From: Betaproteobacteria bacterium | GTDB lineage: Bacteria; Pseudomonadota; Gammaproteobacteria; Burkholderiales; Burkholderiaceae_E | Length of the DNA stretch: 55,646 nucleotides | NCBI GenBank assembly: GCA_016868175.1 | Contig: VGHO01000003.1 | Location: 1-55,646 of the forward strand | Direction: 5' to 3' | Shown here: in pieces, positions 19,792-29,538 of the stretch | Position numbering within the stretch: the stretch's first letter is position 1 | Layout: every line of letters begins with the position of its first letter | Translations under genes and position numbers: made by a program | Notes under the pieces: model-generated | Told to the model about the DNA's origin: nothing | The model's database searches: none | What the model saw: only the letters and a program-made list of their open reading frames with translations

Positions 19792-21657
19792 ATGAATCAA
19801 GCGGTAACCATCCGCAATCTCGCCATCATCGCGCACGTGGACCATGGCAAGACCACGCTCGTCGATCAGCTGCTGCGGCAGGCGGGCACGTTCCGTGCCA
19901 ACCAGGCCATGGTGGAGCGGGTGATGGACTCCAACGACCTCGAACGCGAGCGTGGGATCACGATCCTTGCCAAGAATTGCGCCGTCATGTTCAGGGATGT
20001 CCGTATCAACATCGTTGATACACCCGGGCACGCCGATTTTGGCGGGGAAGTCGAACGGGCCCTGTCGATGGTTGACGGGGTGCTGCTGCTTGTCGACGCC
20101 GTGGAGGGCCCCATGCCGCAAACGCGCTTCGTGACACGCAAGGCGCTTGCGCAGGGCTTGCGCCCGATCGTGGTGATCAACAAGGTTGACCGGCCTGGCG
20201 CCCGGCCCGACTGGGTGGTGAGCCAGACCTTCGATCTCTTCGACCGCCTGGGTGCGAGCGAGGAGCAGCTGGATTTTCCCGTGGTCTACAGCTCGGCACT
20301 CGCAGGGTATGCGAGCCAGGACCTGCAGACGATCCGCAGCGGCGAGGCCACCAGCATGGAGCCGCTCTTCGAGGCGATTCTTGCGCACGTGCCAGCGCGC
20401 ACCGACGATCCGGATGCTCCCCTGCAGTTGCAGATCTCGGCGCTCGATTATTCGAGCTATGTGGGCAAGATCGGGGTGGGGCGGGTGCGGCGCGGACGGT
20501 TGCGTCCAGGGCAGGCGATCGTGTTGCTGCATGGACTCGACGAGGACTACCCGGGGCATCCAGCCCCTGCAGCACTTACGGGCCGCATCGGTCAGGTGCT
20601 GTGCTACCGCGGACTCGAGCGCGTGGCCATGGACGAGGCGCTTGCCGGCGACATCGTTGCGGTGACCGGCGTGGACGACATCGGAATCGGCGTGACGCTC
20701 GCCGATCCTGCGCGTCCCGAGGCCCTGCCGATGCTTCGGGTGGATGAACCCACGATGAGCATGGAGTTCCTGGTCAACGCCTCACCGCTTGCCGGGAGGG
20801 AGGGGCGCTTTGTGACGAGCCGGCAGATCCGCGAGCGGCTCGAAAGGGAACTCAAGAGCAATGTGGCGCTGCGGGTGGAGTTTGGCGTCGACACCGAGTC
20901 GTTCCTCGTGTTCGGGCGCGGCGAACTGCACCTCACGATCCTGCTCGAGACGATGCGCCGCGAGGGTTACGAGCTGGCGGTGTCACGGCCGAAGCCACGC
21001 TTGCGCATGGTGGAGGGCGAGCGACTCGAACCCTATGAGGTGCTCACCATGGACCTCGAGGAAGCGTACCAGGGTGCGGTGATGGAGTTCATGGGGCCAC
21101 GCCGTGGTGAGTTGCTCGACATGGTCTCCGACGGACAGGGCAGGGTACGCCTCGACTACCGGGTGCCCGCTCGCGGGCTCATCGGCTTTCACGGTGAGTT
21201 CCTCAACATGACCCGCGGTACAGGGATCATGAGCCATGTGTTCGACGCCTACGGAAGCTGGGCCGGCAGCATCGAGGGACGGCGCAACGGCGTGCTCGTC
21301 TCGCAGGACGATGGTCAGGCGGTCGCGTATGCGCTGTGGAAACTGCAGGAGCGTGGACGCATGTTCGTCTCACCCGGCGAGGCCCTCTACGAGGGCATGA
21401 TCATCGGCATCCATAGCCGCGACAACGACCTGGTGGTAAACCCGGTGCGCGAAAAGAAGCTCACCAACGTGCGTGCCTCCGGCAAGGACGAGGCGATCGT
21501 GCTCACGCCGCCGATTGCGCTCAGCCTCGAGCGCGCTGTCGAGTTCATCGACGACGATGAACTGGTGGAGATCACGCCGAAAAGCATCCGCCTGCGCAAG
21601 CGTTTCCTCAAGGAGCACGAGCGCAAGCGTGCCTCGCGTGAGGAGGCTGCAGCCTGA
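19792..21657 (+). CDS. typA: translational GTPase TypA/BipA
   Basis: A 621-residue ribosome-associated GTPase involved in 50S assembly and stress responses. G1 is AHVDHGKT at residues 14-21, followed by [15 protein letters not shown] and NKVD. The C-terminal region contains the BipA-specific [28 protein letters not shown] and the [13 protein letters not shown] segment. ATG 19792 was chosen over the GTG at 19783 because GGGAG is 8 bases upstream. It follows truB after 69 bases and may share its transcript. Confidence 0.95.
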   Translation: MNQAVTIRNLAIIAHVDHGKTTLVDQLLRQAGTFRANQAMVERVMDSNDLERERGITILAKNCAVMFRDVRINIVDTPGHADFGGEVERALSMVDGVLLLVDAVEGPMPQTRFVTRKALAQGLRPIVVINKVDRPGARPDWVVSQTFDLFDRLGASEEQLDFPVVYSSALAGYASQDLQTIRSGEATSMEPLFEAILAHVPARTDDPDAPLQLQISALDYSSYVGKIGVGRVRRGRLRPGQAIVLLHGLDEDYPGHPAPAALTGRIGQVLCYRGLERVAMDEALAGDIVAVTGVDDIGIGVTLADPARPEALPMLRVDEPTMSMEFLVNASPLAGREGRFVTSRQIRERLERELKSNVALRVEFGVDTESFLVFGRGELHLTILLETMRREGYELAVSRPKPRLRMVEGERLEPYEVLTMDLEEAYQGAVMEFMGPRRGELLDMVSDGQGRVRLDYRVPARGLIGFHGEFLNMTRGTGIMSHVFDAYGSWAGSIEGRRNGVLVSQDDGQAVAYALWKLQERGRMFVSPGEALYEGMIIGIHSRDNDLVVNPVREKKLTNVRASGKDEAIVLTPPIALSLERAVEFIDDDELVEITPKSIRLRKRFLKEHERKRASREEAAA

Positions 21658-21711
21658 TGGCGCTGCGTGGAGCGATGGGATGCCGCCTATGCGGCGCGGT
21701 GCAATCGCGTT

Positions 21712-22872
21712 TCAGAATGACCTGGGCATGCCGAGCACATGCTCAGCGATATAGGAAAGGATCAGGTTCGTTGAGATCGGCGCTACCTGGTAGAGGCGGG
21801 TTTCGCGGAACTTGCGCTCCACATCGTATTCGCAGGCAAAGCCGAATCCACCGTGAAACTGAAGGCATGCGTTTGCCGCCTCCCAGCTTGCCCTGGCGGC
21901 CAGATACTTGGCCATGTTGGCTTGCGGACCGCAGGAAGCGCTGCGATCGAAGGCATCACAGGCGGCGTAGCGCATCAGGTTGGCAGCCTCCACCTCGATG
22001 AAGGCCTCGGCAATCGGGAACTGCACGCCCTGGTTCTGGCCTATCACCCGGCCAAACACCTTTCGCTCGCACACATAGCGCGACACCCGGTCAACGAACC
22101 AGTAACCATCGCCGATGCATTCGGCAGCGATCAGGATGCGCTCGGCGTTGAGCCCGTCGAGGATGTAGCGAAAGCCCTGTCCCTCGACGCCAATCAGCTG
22201 TTCGACGGGTATTTCGAGATCCTCGAAGAAGAGTTCGTTGGTTTCATGGTTGACCATGTTGCGGATGGGCCGCACGGTCATCCCCTTGCCGATCGCTTCA
22301 CGAAGGTCAACGAGGAAGATCGACATGCCCTCGGCCTTGTGCTGCACCTCGGCAAGCGCGGTCGTCCTGGCAAGCAGGATCATCAGGTCGGAGTGCTGGA
22401 TGCGCGATATCCACACTTTCTGCCCGTTCACCACATAGCGGTCACCAACCCGTCGGGCGGTGGTCTTGAGGCTTGTGGTGTCGGTTCCGGTGGTGGGTTC
22501 GGTCACGCCCATCGACTGCAGGCGCAGCCGCCCGGCTGCGACCTCGGGCAGGTACCTGCGTTTTTGCGCCTCGGAACCGTGACGCAGTAGCGTTCCCATG
22601 TTGTACATCTGACCGTGGCAGGCTGCGGCATTGCCGCCGCATCGGTTGATCTCTTCCATGATCACCGAGGCCTCTGCGAGCCCGAGTCCGCTCCCGCCGT
22701 AGGCGCTCGGAATCAGCGCAGCCAGCCAGCCGTCGCGGGTGAGAGCCTCCACAAAGGCTTCAGGATAGGCGCGCTGCTCATCGATGTTACGGTGGTATGC
22801 GTCGGGAAATGCCCGGCAAAGATCACGGATTGCATCACGGATCTCGGGGTGGCGGTCGAGCGAGGACTGCAT
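21712..22872 (-). CDS. acyl-CoA dehydrogenase (paralogue 1)
   Basis: A 386-residue FAD-dependent acyl-CoA dehydrogenase. The FAD/substrate segment is MGVTEPTTGTDTTSLKTTA, with VVNGQKVWISRIQHSD and the C-terminal LQFHGGFGFACEYDVER. The usual C-terminal catalytic Glu (as in EGT of medium-chain enzymes) is absent; a Glu at about residue 244 in GLNAERI is in the helix-G position used by isovaleryl-CoA dehydrogenase. AGGAAG precedes the ATG. It faces its paralogue at 23014 across 141 bases and converges with typA. Substrate unknown. Confidence 0.9.
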   Translation of the reverse strand: MQSSLDRHPEIRDAIRDLCRAFPDAYHRNIDEQRAYPEAFVEALTRDGWLAALIPSAYGGSGLGLAEASVIMEEINRCGGNAAACHGQMYNMGTLLRHGSEAQKRRYLPEVAAGRLRLQSMGVTEPTTGTDTTSLKTTARRVGDRYVVNGQKVWISRIQHSDLMILLARTTALAEVQHKAEGMSIFLVDLREAIGKGMTVRPIRNMVNHETNELFFEDLEIPVEQLIGVEGQGFRYILDGLNAERILIAAECIGDGYWFVDRVSRYVCERKVFGRVIGQNQGVQFPIAEAFIEVEAANLMRYAACDAFDRSASCGPQANMAKYLAARASWEAANACLQFHGGFGFACEYDVERKFRETRLYQVAPISTNLILSYIAEHVLGMPRSF

Positions 22873-23002
22873 CGGGACTTCCTAATGGGGAGAAGGCGTT
22901 AAGCCTTGTTGGGGAGCGTTCAGCCGCTTACCGGGCAACAACGGCCCCCTGCAGTGTAGGCGGCGCAGACGCACCTTCACGGGGGCGGGCGACTCCCCGG
23001 GC

Positions 23003-23008
23003 TATCAT
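23003..23008 (+). promoter_or_regulatory. possible -10 element giving a leaderless transcript
   Basis: TATCAT lies 5 bases before the ATG of the dehydrogenase at 23014, so a start of transcription 6-7 bases downstream would fall at the start codon. The element also sits in the loop of CCGGG/CCCGG. No good Shine-Dalgarno is seen. Weak evidence. Confidence 0.25.
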
Positions 23009-23013
23009 CCCGG

Positions 23014-24177
23014 ATGGACTTTGCCTTGAGTGCCGAGCAGCGCGCGATCGTGGAGGCGGTGGAAAGCCTTTGCGCCCGCTTCGATGCGGACTACTGGGCC
23101 GAATGCGAACAGAGCGCAAGCTTTCCGCATGCCTTTCATGCGGCGATTGCCAGCGCAGGGTGGCTTGGCATCGCGATGCCCGAAGCGTATGGCGGCGCCG
23201 GGCTCGGTATCCTGGAGGCCGCGCTGATGCTTCAGAGCGTTGCCGCATCGGGGGCTGGGATGAGCGGCGCCTCGGCGATTCACATGAATATCTTCGGGCT
23301 TCATCCCGTGGTGGTCTTCGGAACTCCGCAGCAGAAAGCCCGATGGTTGCCCGCGCTGATCCGCGGCGACGAGAAGGCCTGCTTCGCGGTCACGGAGCCC
23401 GACACCGGACTCAACACCCTCAAGCTCAGGACCACGGCACGCCGTGATGGCGATCACTATGTGGTCGACGGGCAGAAGATCTGGATTTCCACAGCGCAGG
23501 TTGCCCAGAAGATGCTTCTGCTGGCGCGCACCACTCCGCTCGAGGAGTCGCATGGGACCAAGGGGCTGAGCCTATTTTATGTGGACCTCGACCGCCGGCA
23601 TGTTTCTGTGCATGAGATCGACAAGATGGGGCGCAAGGCGGTCGACTCCAACCTGCTCTTCATCGAGGGCCTGCGCGTTCCGGTGCACGACCGGATCGGT
23701 GAAGAGGGCGAGGGCTTTTCCTACATCCTCCACGGGCTCAACCCGGAACGCATTCTGGTGGCGGCCGAAGCGGTTGGTCTGGGGCGCGCAGCCCTGGCGA
23801 GGGCGAGCACCTACGCCCGCGAACGCGTTGTCTTTGATCGTCCGATCGGCATGAATCAGGCCATAGCGCACCCGTTGGCACGCTGCTGGATGGAACTCGA
23901 GGCGGCGTATTGGGTCACGCTGCAGGCCGCCTGGCTGTACGACCGCGGAGAGGCCTGTGCTGCGCAGGCCAACAGTGCCAAGTATCTTGCGGGAGAGGCC
24001 GGCTTTCGCGCCTGCGAGACCGCAGTCATGACCCACGGCGGGATGGGCTATGCGCGTGAGTACCATGTGGAGCGCTACCTGCGTGAGAGCCTGATCCCGC
24101 GAATTGCGCCCGTGAGCCGGGAACTGATCCTGAGTTATGTTGCCGAGAAGGTACTCGGCCTGCCACGCTCCTACTGA
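23014..24177 (+). CDS. acyl-CoA dehydrogenase (paralogue 2)
   Basis: A 387-residue acyl-CoA dehydrogenase that matches its divergent neighbour along the whole length, including FAVTEPDTGLNTLKLRTTA, VDGQKIWIS, THGGMGYAREYHVER and the C-terminus APVSRELILSYVAEKVLGLPRSY. The catalytic base is again expected in helix G (Glu at about 245 in GLNPERI). The two genes probably came from duplication and may act on related substrates or together. The ATG at 23014 has no clear ribosome binding site. Downstream, 245 bases separate it from yaaA. Confidence 0.9.
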   Translation: MDFALSAEQRAIVEAVESLCARFDADYWAECEQSASFPHAFHAAIASAGWLGIAMPEAYGGAGLGILEAALMLQSVAASGAGMSGASAIHMNIFGLHPVVVFGTPQQKARWLPALIRGDEKACFAVTEPDTGLNTLKLRTTARRDGDHYVVDGQKIWISTAQVAQKMLLLARTTPLEESHGTKGLSLFYVDLDRRHVSVHEIDKMGRKAVDSNLLFIEGLRVPVHDRIGEEGEGFSYILHGLNPERILVAAEAVGLGRAALARASTYARERVVFDRPIGMNQAIAHPLARCWMELEAAYWVTLQAAWLYDRGEACAAQANSAKYLAGEAGFRACETAVMTHGGMGYAREYHVERYLRESLIPRIAPVSRELILSYVAEKVLGLPRSY

Positions 24178-24422
24178 GTGTCGGGTGCAACAGCCCCGCT
24201 TTCGGGCTCTTTCACCCTACGCAGATACTGGACGCTGAGTCAACATGGCCGTTTTCGGTCAAGATGCGGGCTGGTGGTGAAACCGTCCAGCACCTCAAAG
24301 CCTGCCCGGGTCTGCCGAGGCCACCCGAGGGGCTGCCGGGAGCCCCGGCAAACGACTTCGGAGGGGAGCGAAGAGCCCCCGCAGGACTTCGTCTCCCCTC
24401 TTCCGTGCTCTCGCGAGGTTGC

Positions 24423-25304
24423 ATGCTGTTTGTTTTGTCGCCAGCAAAGACGCTCGACTACGCATCGCCTGCAGCGTCGATCGAGCCCACCGTACCTCGC
24501 TGGATGAAGGAGTCGGCAAGGCTTATCCGTGGGCTGCGAAGGCTCGACGCCGAAGCCATCGCCAACCTGATGGACCTTAGCCCTCGGCTGGCAGAGCTCA
24601 ACGTTGGCCGGTACCAGGCCTGGAAGTCGAAGAACTACGAAGCGCAGGCGCGGCCCGCAATCTTTGCCTTCGACGGCGATGTCTACGAGGGTTTGCGTGC
24701 GCGCGACATGCACCGCGAAGCCCTGCATTGGGCGCAGGGGCACCTGCGGATTCTTTCGGGCCTCTACGGTGCCTTGCGGCCCTTCGACTGGCTCCAGCCC
24801 TACCGTCTGGAAATGGCAACCCGGTTTGAAAACGACCGGGGCCGTGACCTTTACGCCTTCTGGGGTGATCGCATCGCCCGGTCGCTTGAGGAGGATCTGA
24901 AAGGACATTCGGCTGCGCTCGTGGTGAATCTGGCCTCGGAAGAGTACTTTGCAGCGGTGGACCGCAGACGGCTCCGCGCTCCTGTTGTGCAGGCAGTGTT
25001 TCAGGAGTCCCGGGCAGGTTCGTTCAAGGTTGTGAGTTTTTCGGCGAAAAGGGCGCGTGGATTGATGGCGCGTTGGGCCATCGAGCGTCGCATCGAGGAT
25101 CCGGAGCGGCTGAAGGAGTTCGCTGAGGAGGGCTATCGGTTTTGCGCCGAGGCCTCGGAGGCGCGGGTCTGGGTGTTCAGGCGGGTGGTGGGCGAGCCCG
25201 ATTCCTCCCAGAGCATCAACCCTCCGCAGTCTTCCCGGGTTGCTTCACAGGCTCAGCCGATACTTGCGAGCATAAGCCCGCTTCCGGGCTCAGATCGATC
25301 GTAA
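24423..25304 (+). CDS. yaaA: peroxide stress protein YaaA (DUF328)
   Basis: A 293-residue member of the YaaA family, which in E. coli limits free intracellular iron and DNA damage during peroxide stress. The start MLFVLSPAKTLDY is diagnostic, followed by SPRLAELNVGRYQAW, PAIFAFDGDVYEGL, ILSGLYGALRPFDWLQPYRLEM and VNLASEEYF. A frame extending upstream to 24264 has no similarity and is ignored. The last 35 residues (Ser/Gln-rich) are beyond the usual 257-residue family length. Stands alone on this strand. Confidence 0.93.
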   Translation: MLFVLSPAKTLDYASPAASIEPTVPRWMKESARLIRGLRRLDAEAIANLMDLSPRLAELNVGRYQAWKSKNYEAQARPAIFAFDGDVYEGLRARDMHREALHWAQGHLRILSGLYGALRPFDWLQPYRLEMATRFENDRGRDLYAFWGDRIARSLEEDLKGHSAALVVNLASEEYFAAVDRRRLRAPVVQAVFQESRAGSFKVVSFSAKRARGLMARWAIERRIEDPERLKEFAEEGYRFCAEASEARVWVFRRVVGEPDSSQSINPPQSSRVASQAQPILASISPLPGSDRS

Positions 25305-25599
25305 CCCGTGGATGTTTCAGGAGATGCCTGGGCTTTTCCGATCGTGGTCCCGTGGTGTTTCCTCAACCCCCGAACAGGCTGGCGCCCTTCGCGCTCGGCA
25401 CCGACTCCCGGCCGGGAGGCATCGAAATCGCCTCGACCGCGCCTCGAAATCCGAAGAATCGCTGCCCTGTAGCGCCACACGACGCGTTTTGCGAATCCCG
25501 GTCCTTCCGCCAACTGAATTGCGGAGAGGCCGACAAGGATGGGCGAGGGGTCAGGTGATGGATTCGCTGCAAAGTCTCGGAACGGTTCACCATCACAGG
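25305..25599. other. convergent gap between yaaA and murB
   Basis: About 295 bases between convergent genes. Several short open frames cross it, none with a recognisable protein or start signal. I see no clear T-tailed terminator. Confidence 0.5.
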
Positions 25600-26613
25600 C
25601 TAGCTCAGCACTACCCTCGGTTCGATCGACAGTGGCACACCAAAGCGCTGCTCCACTGCACCGCGTACCTGATCCGCGAAGCTGATCAACTCCTCGCCGG
25701 TGGCTCTACCGTAGTTCACCAGCACCAGCGCATGCTGTCCGGACACGCCCACATTCCCGCTGCGCAGCCCCTTGAGGCCGCAGCGCTCGATCATCCAGGC
25801 CGCCGAAAGCTTCACCGATCCGCTCCTGTCGGGAGCGTGCACAAGCCCGGGCTCGCGCTCGAGGAGTTCGCCTGCCTTGTCGGCAGCAACCCGAGGATTG
25901 TGAAAGAAGCTCCCGGCGTTGGGGTATAGCGCAGGGTCGGGTAGTTTGCCCGCCCGGATCCTGCGTACAGCGTCGGCCACCTCATCTGCACAGGCCGGAG
26001 CTCGCTGCGCAAAGGCTGCGGCGAGGTCCGGGTGGGTCAGACGCAGGTCATCCGCCTTGCGCAGCGGCCGGAGCCGGAGTCGAAGACGGAGAATGATCCA
26101 GTGCTCCGCGCCGTGCTTGCGAAACACGCTGTCGCGGTACCCGAAGCTGCAGTCGCTTCGGTCGAAGCAGCGGGTTTCGCCGGTGAGCCAGTTGAAGGCA
26201 TCCAGCGACTCGAGACACTCCGCGAGTTCGACCCCGTAGGCGCCGATGTTCTGCACCGGTGCCGCGCCCACCGAACCAGGGATCATGCTGAGGTTTTCCA
26301 GCCCGCAGAGCCCCTGGCTGAGGCTCCATCCCACCAGATCGTCCCACGCAACCCCTGCTCCGGCCTCGATGCACCGATCGTCGCGGCGGTGCAGCCCGCC
26401 CCAGGCCACCTGAACCAGCGTGCCGCCCACCCGCGTGCCGAACACACTGTTGCTTCCCTCGCCGAGGACTCCCCGAAACGGCCCGCGGACTGCCTGCCTT
26501 GCTTCCTGAAGTTCTGCCGGGTGGTGCACCCGAATCAGGCGTTCGATGCGCGCACGCAGTCGCAGACTCAGCCGCGAGGACAGGTCTGCATCGTCGATGA
26601 TTTCCAGCGGCAT
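25600..26613 (-). CDS. murB: UDP-N-acetylenolpyruvoylglucosamine reductase
   Basis: MurB reduces UDP-GlcNAc-enolpyruvate to UDP-MurNAc with NADPH and FAD. This is the E. coli-like type I enzyme: 337 residues with LGEGSNSVF, MIPGSVGAAPVQNIGAYGVE (FAD site), YRDSVFR containing the substrate Arg, GSFFHNP with the proton-donating Ser, and a C-terminal Glu in SIEPRVVL. It follows scpA by 15 bases on the same strand and may be co-transcribed with it, although the upstream ribosome binding site is weak. Confidence 0.95.
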   Translation of the reverse strand: MPLEIIDDADLSSRLSLRLRARIERLIRVHHPAELQEARQAVRGPFRGVLGEGSNSVFGTRVGGTLVQVAWGGLHRRDDRCIEAGAGVAWDDLVGWSLSQGLCGLENLSMIPGSVGAAPVQNIGAYGVELAECLESLDAFNWLTGETRCFDRSDCSFGYRDSVFRKHGAEHWIILRLRLRLRPLRKADDLRLTHPDLAAAFAQRAPACADEVADAVRRIRAGKLPDPALYPNAGSFFHNPRVAADKAGELLEREPGLVHAPDRSGSVKLSAAWMIERCGLKGLRSGNVGVSGQHALVLVNYGRATGEELISFADQVRGAVEQRFGVPLSIEPRVVLS

Positions 26614-26628
26614 GCGCGCCCTCGCAAC

Positions 26629-27582
26629 CTAGTTCGGTGTGTACCCCAGACGGACGTAGATCGGTGCATAGCACTCGGCCTGGGTGAGTTCCACGAGCGA
26701 CTCACGGTTGAGTTCGAGGAGGGCTACGAAGGTCACGATCGTGTAGGCGAGTCCCTGCGCAGGGTCGAACAACTCCTCGAACTCGGCAAAGCGTCGATTC
26801 TGGAGTCGGCGCAGGACCTGCGTCATCGTTTCGCGCACCGAGAGTTCCTCGCGGCTGATGCGGTGGTGTTGCACCAACCGGGCCCTGCGCAGGATGTCGG
26901 ACCAGGCAGCCTGGAGATCCTCCGGCCGCACCAGCGGCAGTTGCCGGGCGCTCTCGAGGCTGCGCTCGGCCTGCGCTGCAAACACCTCACGGTCGAGCAT
27001 CGGCAGTTCATCGAGCAGCGCAGCCCCCTGCTTGATCGCTTCATACTCAATGAGTCTCCGGGCGAGTTCGGCGCGCGGGTCCGCAGGCGATTCCCCGCTC
27101 TCGCTGCGCTTCACGGGCAGCAGCATCCGTGCCTTGATGTCGATCAGCATCGCAGCCATCAGCAGATACTCGGCGGCCAACTCCAGATGGGTCGAGCGAA
27201 CCTCCTCCACATACACAAGGTACTGGCGGGTGAGTTCGGCCATCGGAATGTCGAAGATGTTGAAGTTCTGCCTGCGAATCAGGTAGAGCAGCAGATCCAG
27301 AGGGCCTTCGAAGGCCTCGAGAACGATCTCGAGCGCGTCAGGGGGAATGTAGAGGTCGTGAGGGAAATGGCTTAGCGGCTCGCCGTAAAGCCTGGCGATC
27401 GTCTTGAGTTCGAGCTGCCGAGGGGCGTCGGCAGGCTCGACCGGGGTATCCGCGAGGAATGCGCCCTCGCCAGCAGCCTTGCGCCGCTCGTCGTGGAGCT
27501 TTGCTCCATCCCGCAGGGGGCTTTCGGGCAGACCGCGGTTGCGCGCAGCGGCACTTCGCGGCGCGCTCCCGCGTTCAGGCAT
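26629..27582 (-). CDS. scpA: segregation and condensation protein A
   Basis: The kleisin subunit of SMC-ScpAB, 317 residues. The conserved N-terminal block EAFEGPLDLLLYLIRRQNFNIFDIPMAELTRQYL binds the SMC head (given here as adjoining pieces FEGPLDLLLYLI and DIPMAELTRQYL), followed by AAEYLLMAAMLIDIKARMLLP and the C-terminal winged helix FVALLELNRESLVEL. About 70 N-terminal residues before the kleisin domain are variable. The start overlaps the DUF3460 stop by 8 bases. Its partner scpB is at 10102 on the opposite strand. Confidence 0.94.
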   Translation of the reverse strand: MPERGSAPRSAAARNRGLPESPLRDGAKLHDERRKAAGEGAFLADTPVEPADAPRQLELKTIARLYGEPLSHFPHDLYIPPDALEIVLEAFEGPLDLLLYLIRRQNFNIFDIPMAELTRQYLVYVEEVRSTHLELAAEYLLMAAMLIDIKARMLLPVKRSESGESPADPRAELARRLIEYEAIKQGAALLDELPMLDREVFAAQAERSLESARQLPLVRPEDLQAAWSDILRRARLVQHHRISREELSVRETMTQVLRRLQNRRFAEFEELFDPAQGLAYTIVTFVALLELNRESLVELTQAECYAPIYVRLGYTPN

Positions 27583-27766
27583 TGTGGTACACGTAGGGCT
27601 TTTGCGGCACCTTCACCGACTGTCGTTCCTGGGTAGTCTCGAGATCCTGGGGCTTGTCCCACCATATCGATCGCCCCTGCCGCTGCTGGTCTTCGAGGTG
27701 GGGTCGTTCGGACTTGAGTTGCTCGATGAAGAGCGTGGCTTCGGAGCGGTAGGAGCGGTTCTTCAT
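27575..27766 (-). CDS. DUF3460 family small protein
   Basis: A 63-residue acidic/basic mixed protein (MKNRSYRSEATLFIEQLK... ending KPYVYHNA) that matches the DUF3460 family found in Burkholderiales next to scpA. Function unknown; no signal peptide or membrane segment. It overlaps the scpA start by 8 bases, so the two are translationally coupled. The motif RSIWWDKP in the middle is the most conserved part in my recollection of the family. Confidence 0.85.
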   Translation of the reverse strand: MKNRSYRSEATLFIEQLKSERPHLEDQQRQGRSIWWDKPQDLETTQERQSVKVPQKPYVYHNA

Positions 27767-27842
27767 GCACTCTCCGTGGAAGGAACCTGAAGGCTGGATT
27801 GTAGGTGAAGCACCCCGTCGTGCGCAGCGTGCACGTCGTGCG

Positions 27843-27867
27843 CCCGCGCCGGTCCTTCAGGCGCGGG
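27843..27867 (-). terminator. GC-rich hairpin across the SulP stop codon
   Basis: On the minus strand CCCGCGCC pairs with GGCGCGGG around a 9-base loop containing the TGA stop of the SulP gene. There is no T tract, so termination is uncertain. Just beyond it, CGTCGTGCGC occurs twice with an 18-base period (27817 and 27835). Confidence 0.35.
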
Positions 27868-29512
27868 ACTGAACGATGCGGAGTTGCGCCAGCGCTTCCC
27901 CGCGGCTTGCATGAATCTGCCGGCCTGCGAGCTTTTCGATGAAGCCGCTACGCCGGATGAGCGATGCCACATTTTCCGGCGCGCCGACGACTGCCAGCGC
28001 ACCGCCCGACTCGCGCAGTGCCCGTTCGTAGTCATCGAGTACTTCGAGCGCGCTCGTGTCGAGGTAGCTCACTTCGGACATGTCGACCATCACCCGGGTT
28101 GCAGGGGGGCGGGCGGCATCCAGCACGCTTTCGAGACGGTCGACAGCGCCAAAGAAAAGTGGTCCACGCAAGCGACACACCGCCACGCCCGCTTGCGCCT
28201 GCGCGTCCTCTGTCGAGCCTTCCCATTGCGCATGGCTCAAGCCCGCCATCCGGTGCAGAAAGAGCAGGCAGGCCAGACCCATCCCAACCTGGACAGCCAC
28301 CGTGAGGTCGTAGACCACCGTGAGCACGAAAGTGCTCACCATCAGCACCCGGTGCGCAACGCTGAAGACCCGGATCCGGCCAAAGGCCAGCCAATCCCCC
28401 ATGTGCCATGCCACAAACAGCAGGATCGCAGCCAGCACTGCAAGCGGGATGTTGGCCGCGAGCGGCGCAGCGAGCAACACGATGCTTGCGAGGGTGAGCG
28501 AGTGGACGATCCCCGAAACCGGCGAGCGCGCTCCGCTGCGCACGTTGGTGACGGTGCGCGCGATCGTGCCGGTGGCGGCGATTCCGCCAAAGAGGGGCAC
28601 CAGCAGGTTTGCGAGCCCCTGCGCCATCAGTTCCTGGTTGGAATCGTGGCGTTCGCGGATCAGACCGTCGGCCATGCGGGCGCACAGCAGCGATTCAATG
28701 CCACACAGCAGCGCGATGGAGAACGCGGGGATGAGGACTTCGCGGATCTTGGGCCAATCGATGTCGGGGAGGGAAGGCATGGGTAGGCTTGCCGGGATGC
28801 CGCCGAAGCGCGAGCCGATCGTGGGAACCTGGACGAGGCCGCTCGAGACCAGCGCAATGCCAACGGCCAGCACGATCACGGTTGCCGGAATGAAGCGTGC
28901 CCAGGATCTCCATCCAGGATGTTCGGCCGCATAGGCCTTGGGCCAGAAGTGAAGCACCACGAGGCTGAGGCTGCCCAGGGCAATCGAGGCGGGATCGAAA
29001 GTGTGCAGGTGATGCAGCAGAGTGTCGATCTGGGCGAAGAAGTCGGCCGGCATTCTGGCGATCGGCAAACCGAGGAAGTCCCTGACCTGCTGGAGCGCGA
29101 TGATCACCGCAATGCCGTTGGTGAATCCGGCCACGATGGCCACTGGCACATAGCGGATCATGCGGCCCACGCGCATTGCACCTGCAACAAAGAGCATCGC
29201 CCCGGCGAGCATGGTGGCCAGGAGTAGGTTGCCGGCGCCGAGGCGCTCGCCCAGGGTGTAGAGAAGCCCCACGAAGGCGCCCGCAGGGCCGGCAATCTGC
29301 ACCCGCGAGCCCCCGAAGACCGCCACCACGATCCCGGCGAGGATCGCCGTGACCAGTCCCTGGGCAGGCGTGACGCCGGAGGCGATTCCGAAGGCCATGG
29401 CCAGGGGCAGGGCCACGACGCCCACCGTGACACCCGCCGCAAGATCGGCCGTGAAGTCGGCGCCCCGATAGTGGACGAGCGAACGCAGCAAGGCCGGACG
29501 GAAGGTGAGCAC
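27857..29512 (-). CDS. SulP family anion transporter with STAS domain
   Basis: A 551-residue inner-membrane transporter of the SLC26/SulP family, taking up sulfate, bicarbonate or other anions. The N-terminal two thirds hold about 10-14 membrane helices, beginning DLAAGVTVGVVALPLAMAFG and including the SGLVTAI-like TPAQGLVTAILAGIV and QIAGPAGAF motifs. The C-terminal STAS domain (about 430-545) has VMVDMSEVSYLDTSALE with a conserved phosphorylatable Ser. It follows metG by 26 bases on the same strand and probably shares its transcript. The substrate cannot be told from sequence. Confidence 0.9.
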   Translation of the reverse strand: MLTFRPALLRSLVHYRGADFTADLAAGVTVGVVALPLAMAFGIASGVTPAQGLVTAILAGIVVAVFGGSRVQIAGPAGAFVGLLYTLGERLGAGNLLLATMLAGAMLFVAGAMRVGRMIRYVPVAIVAGFTNGIAVIIALQQVRDFLGLPIARMPADFFAQIDTLLHHLHTFDPASIALGSLSLVVLHFWPKAYAAEHPGWRSWARFIPATVIVLAVGIALVSSGLVQVPTIGSRFGGIPASLPMPSLPDIDWPKIREVLIPAFSIALLCGIESLLCARMADGLIRERHDSNQELMAQGLANLLVPLFGGIAATGTIARTVTNVRSGARSPVSGIVHSLTLASIVLLAAPLAANIPLAVLAAILLFVAWHMGDWLAFGRIRVFSVAHRVLMVSTFVLTVVYDLTVAVQVGMGLACLLFLHRMAGLSHAQWEGSTEDAQAQAGVAVCRLRGPLFFGAVDRLESVLDAARPPATRVMVDMSEVSYLDTSALEVLDDYERALRESGGALAVVGAPENVASLIRRSGFIEKLAGRQIHASRGEALAQLRIVQSRA

Positions 29513-29538
29513 GGGTGGCTGCCTGTGGCGCCCTGCCG

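Noticed and set aside
25312-25929. Possible gene between yaaA and murB
   Set aside because: Runs antisense into murB and shows no domain or start signal.
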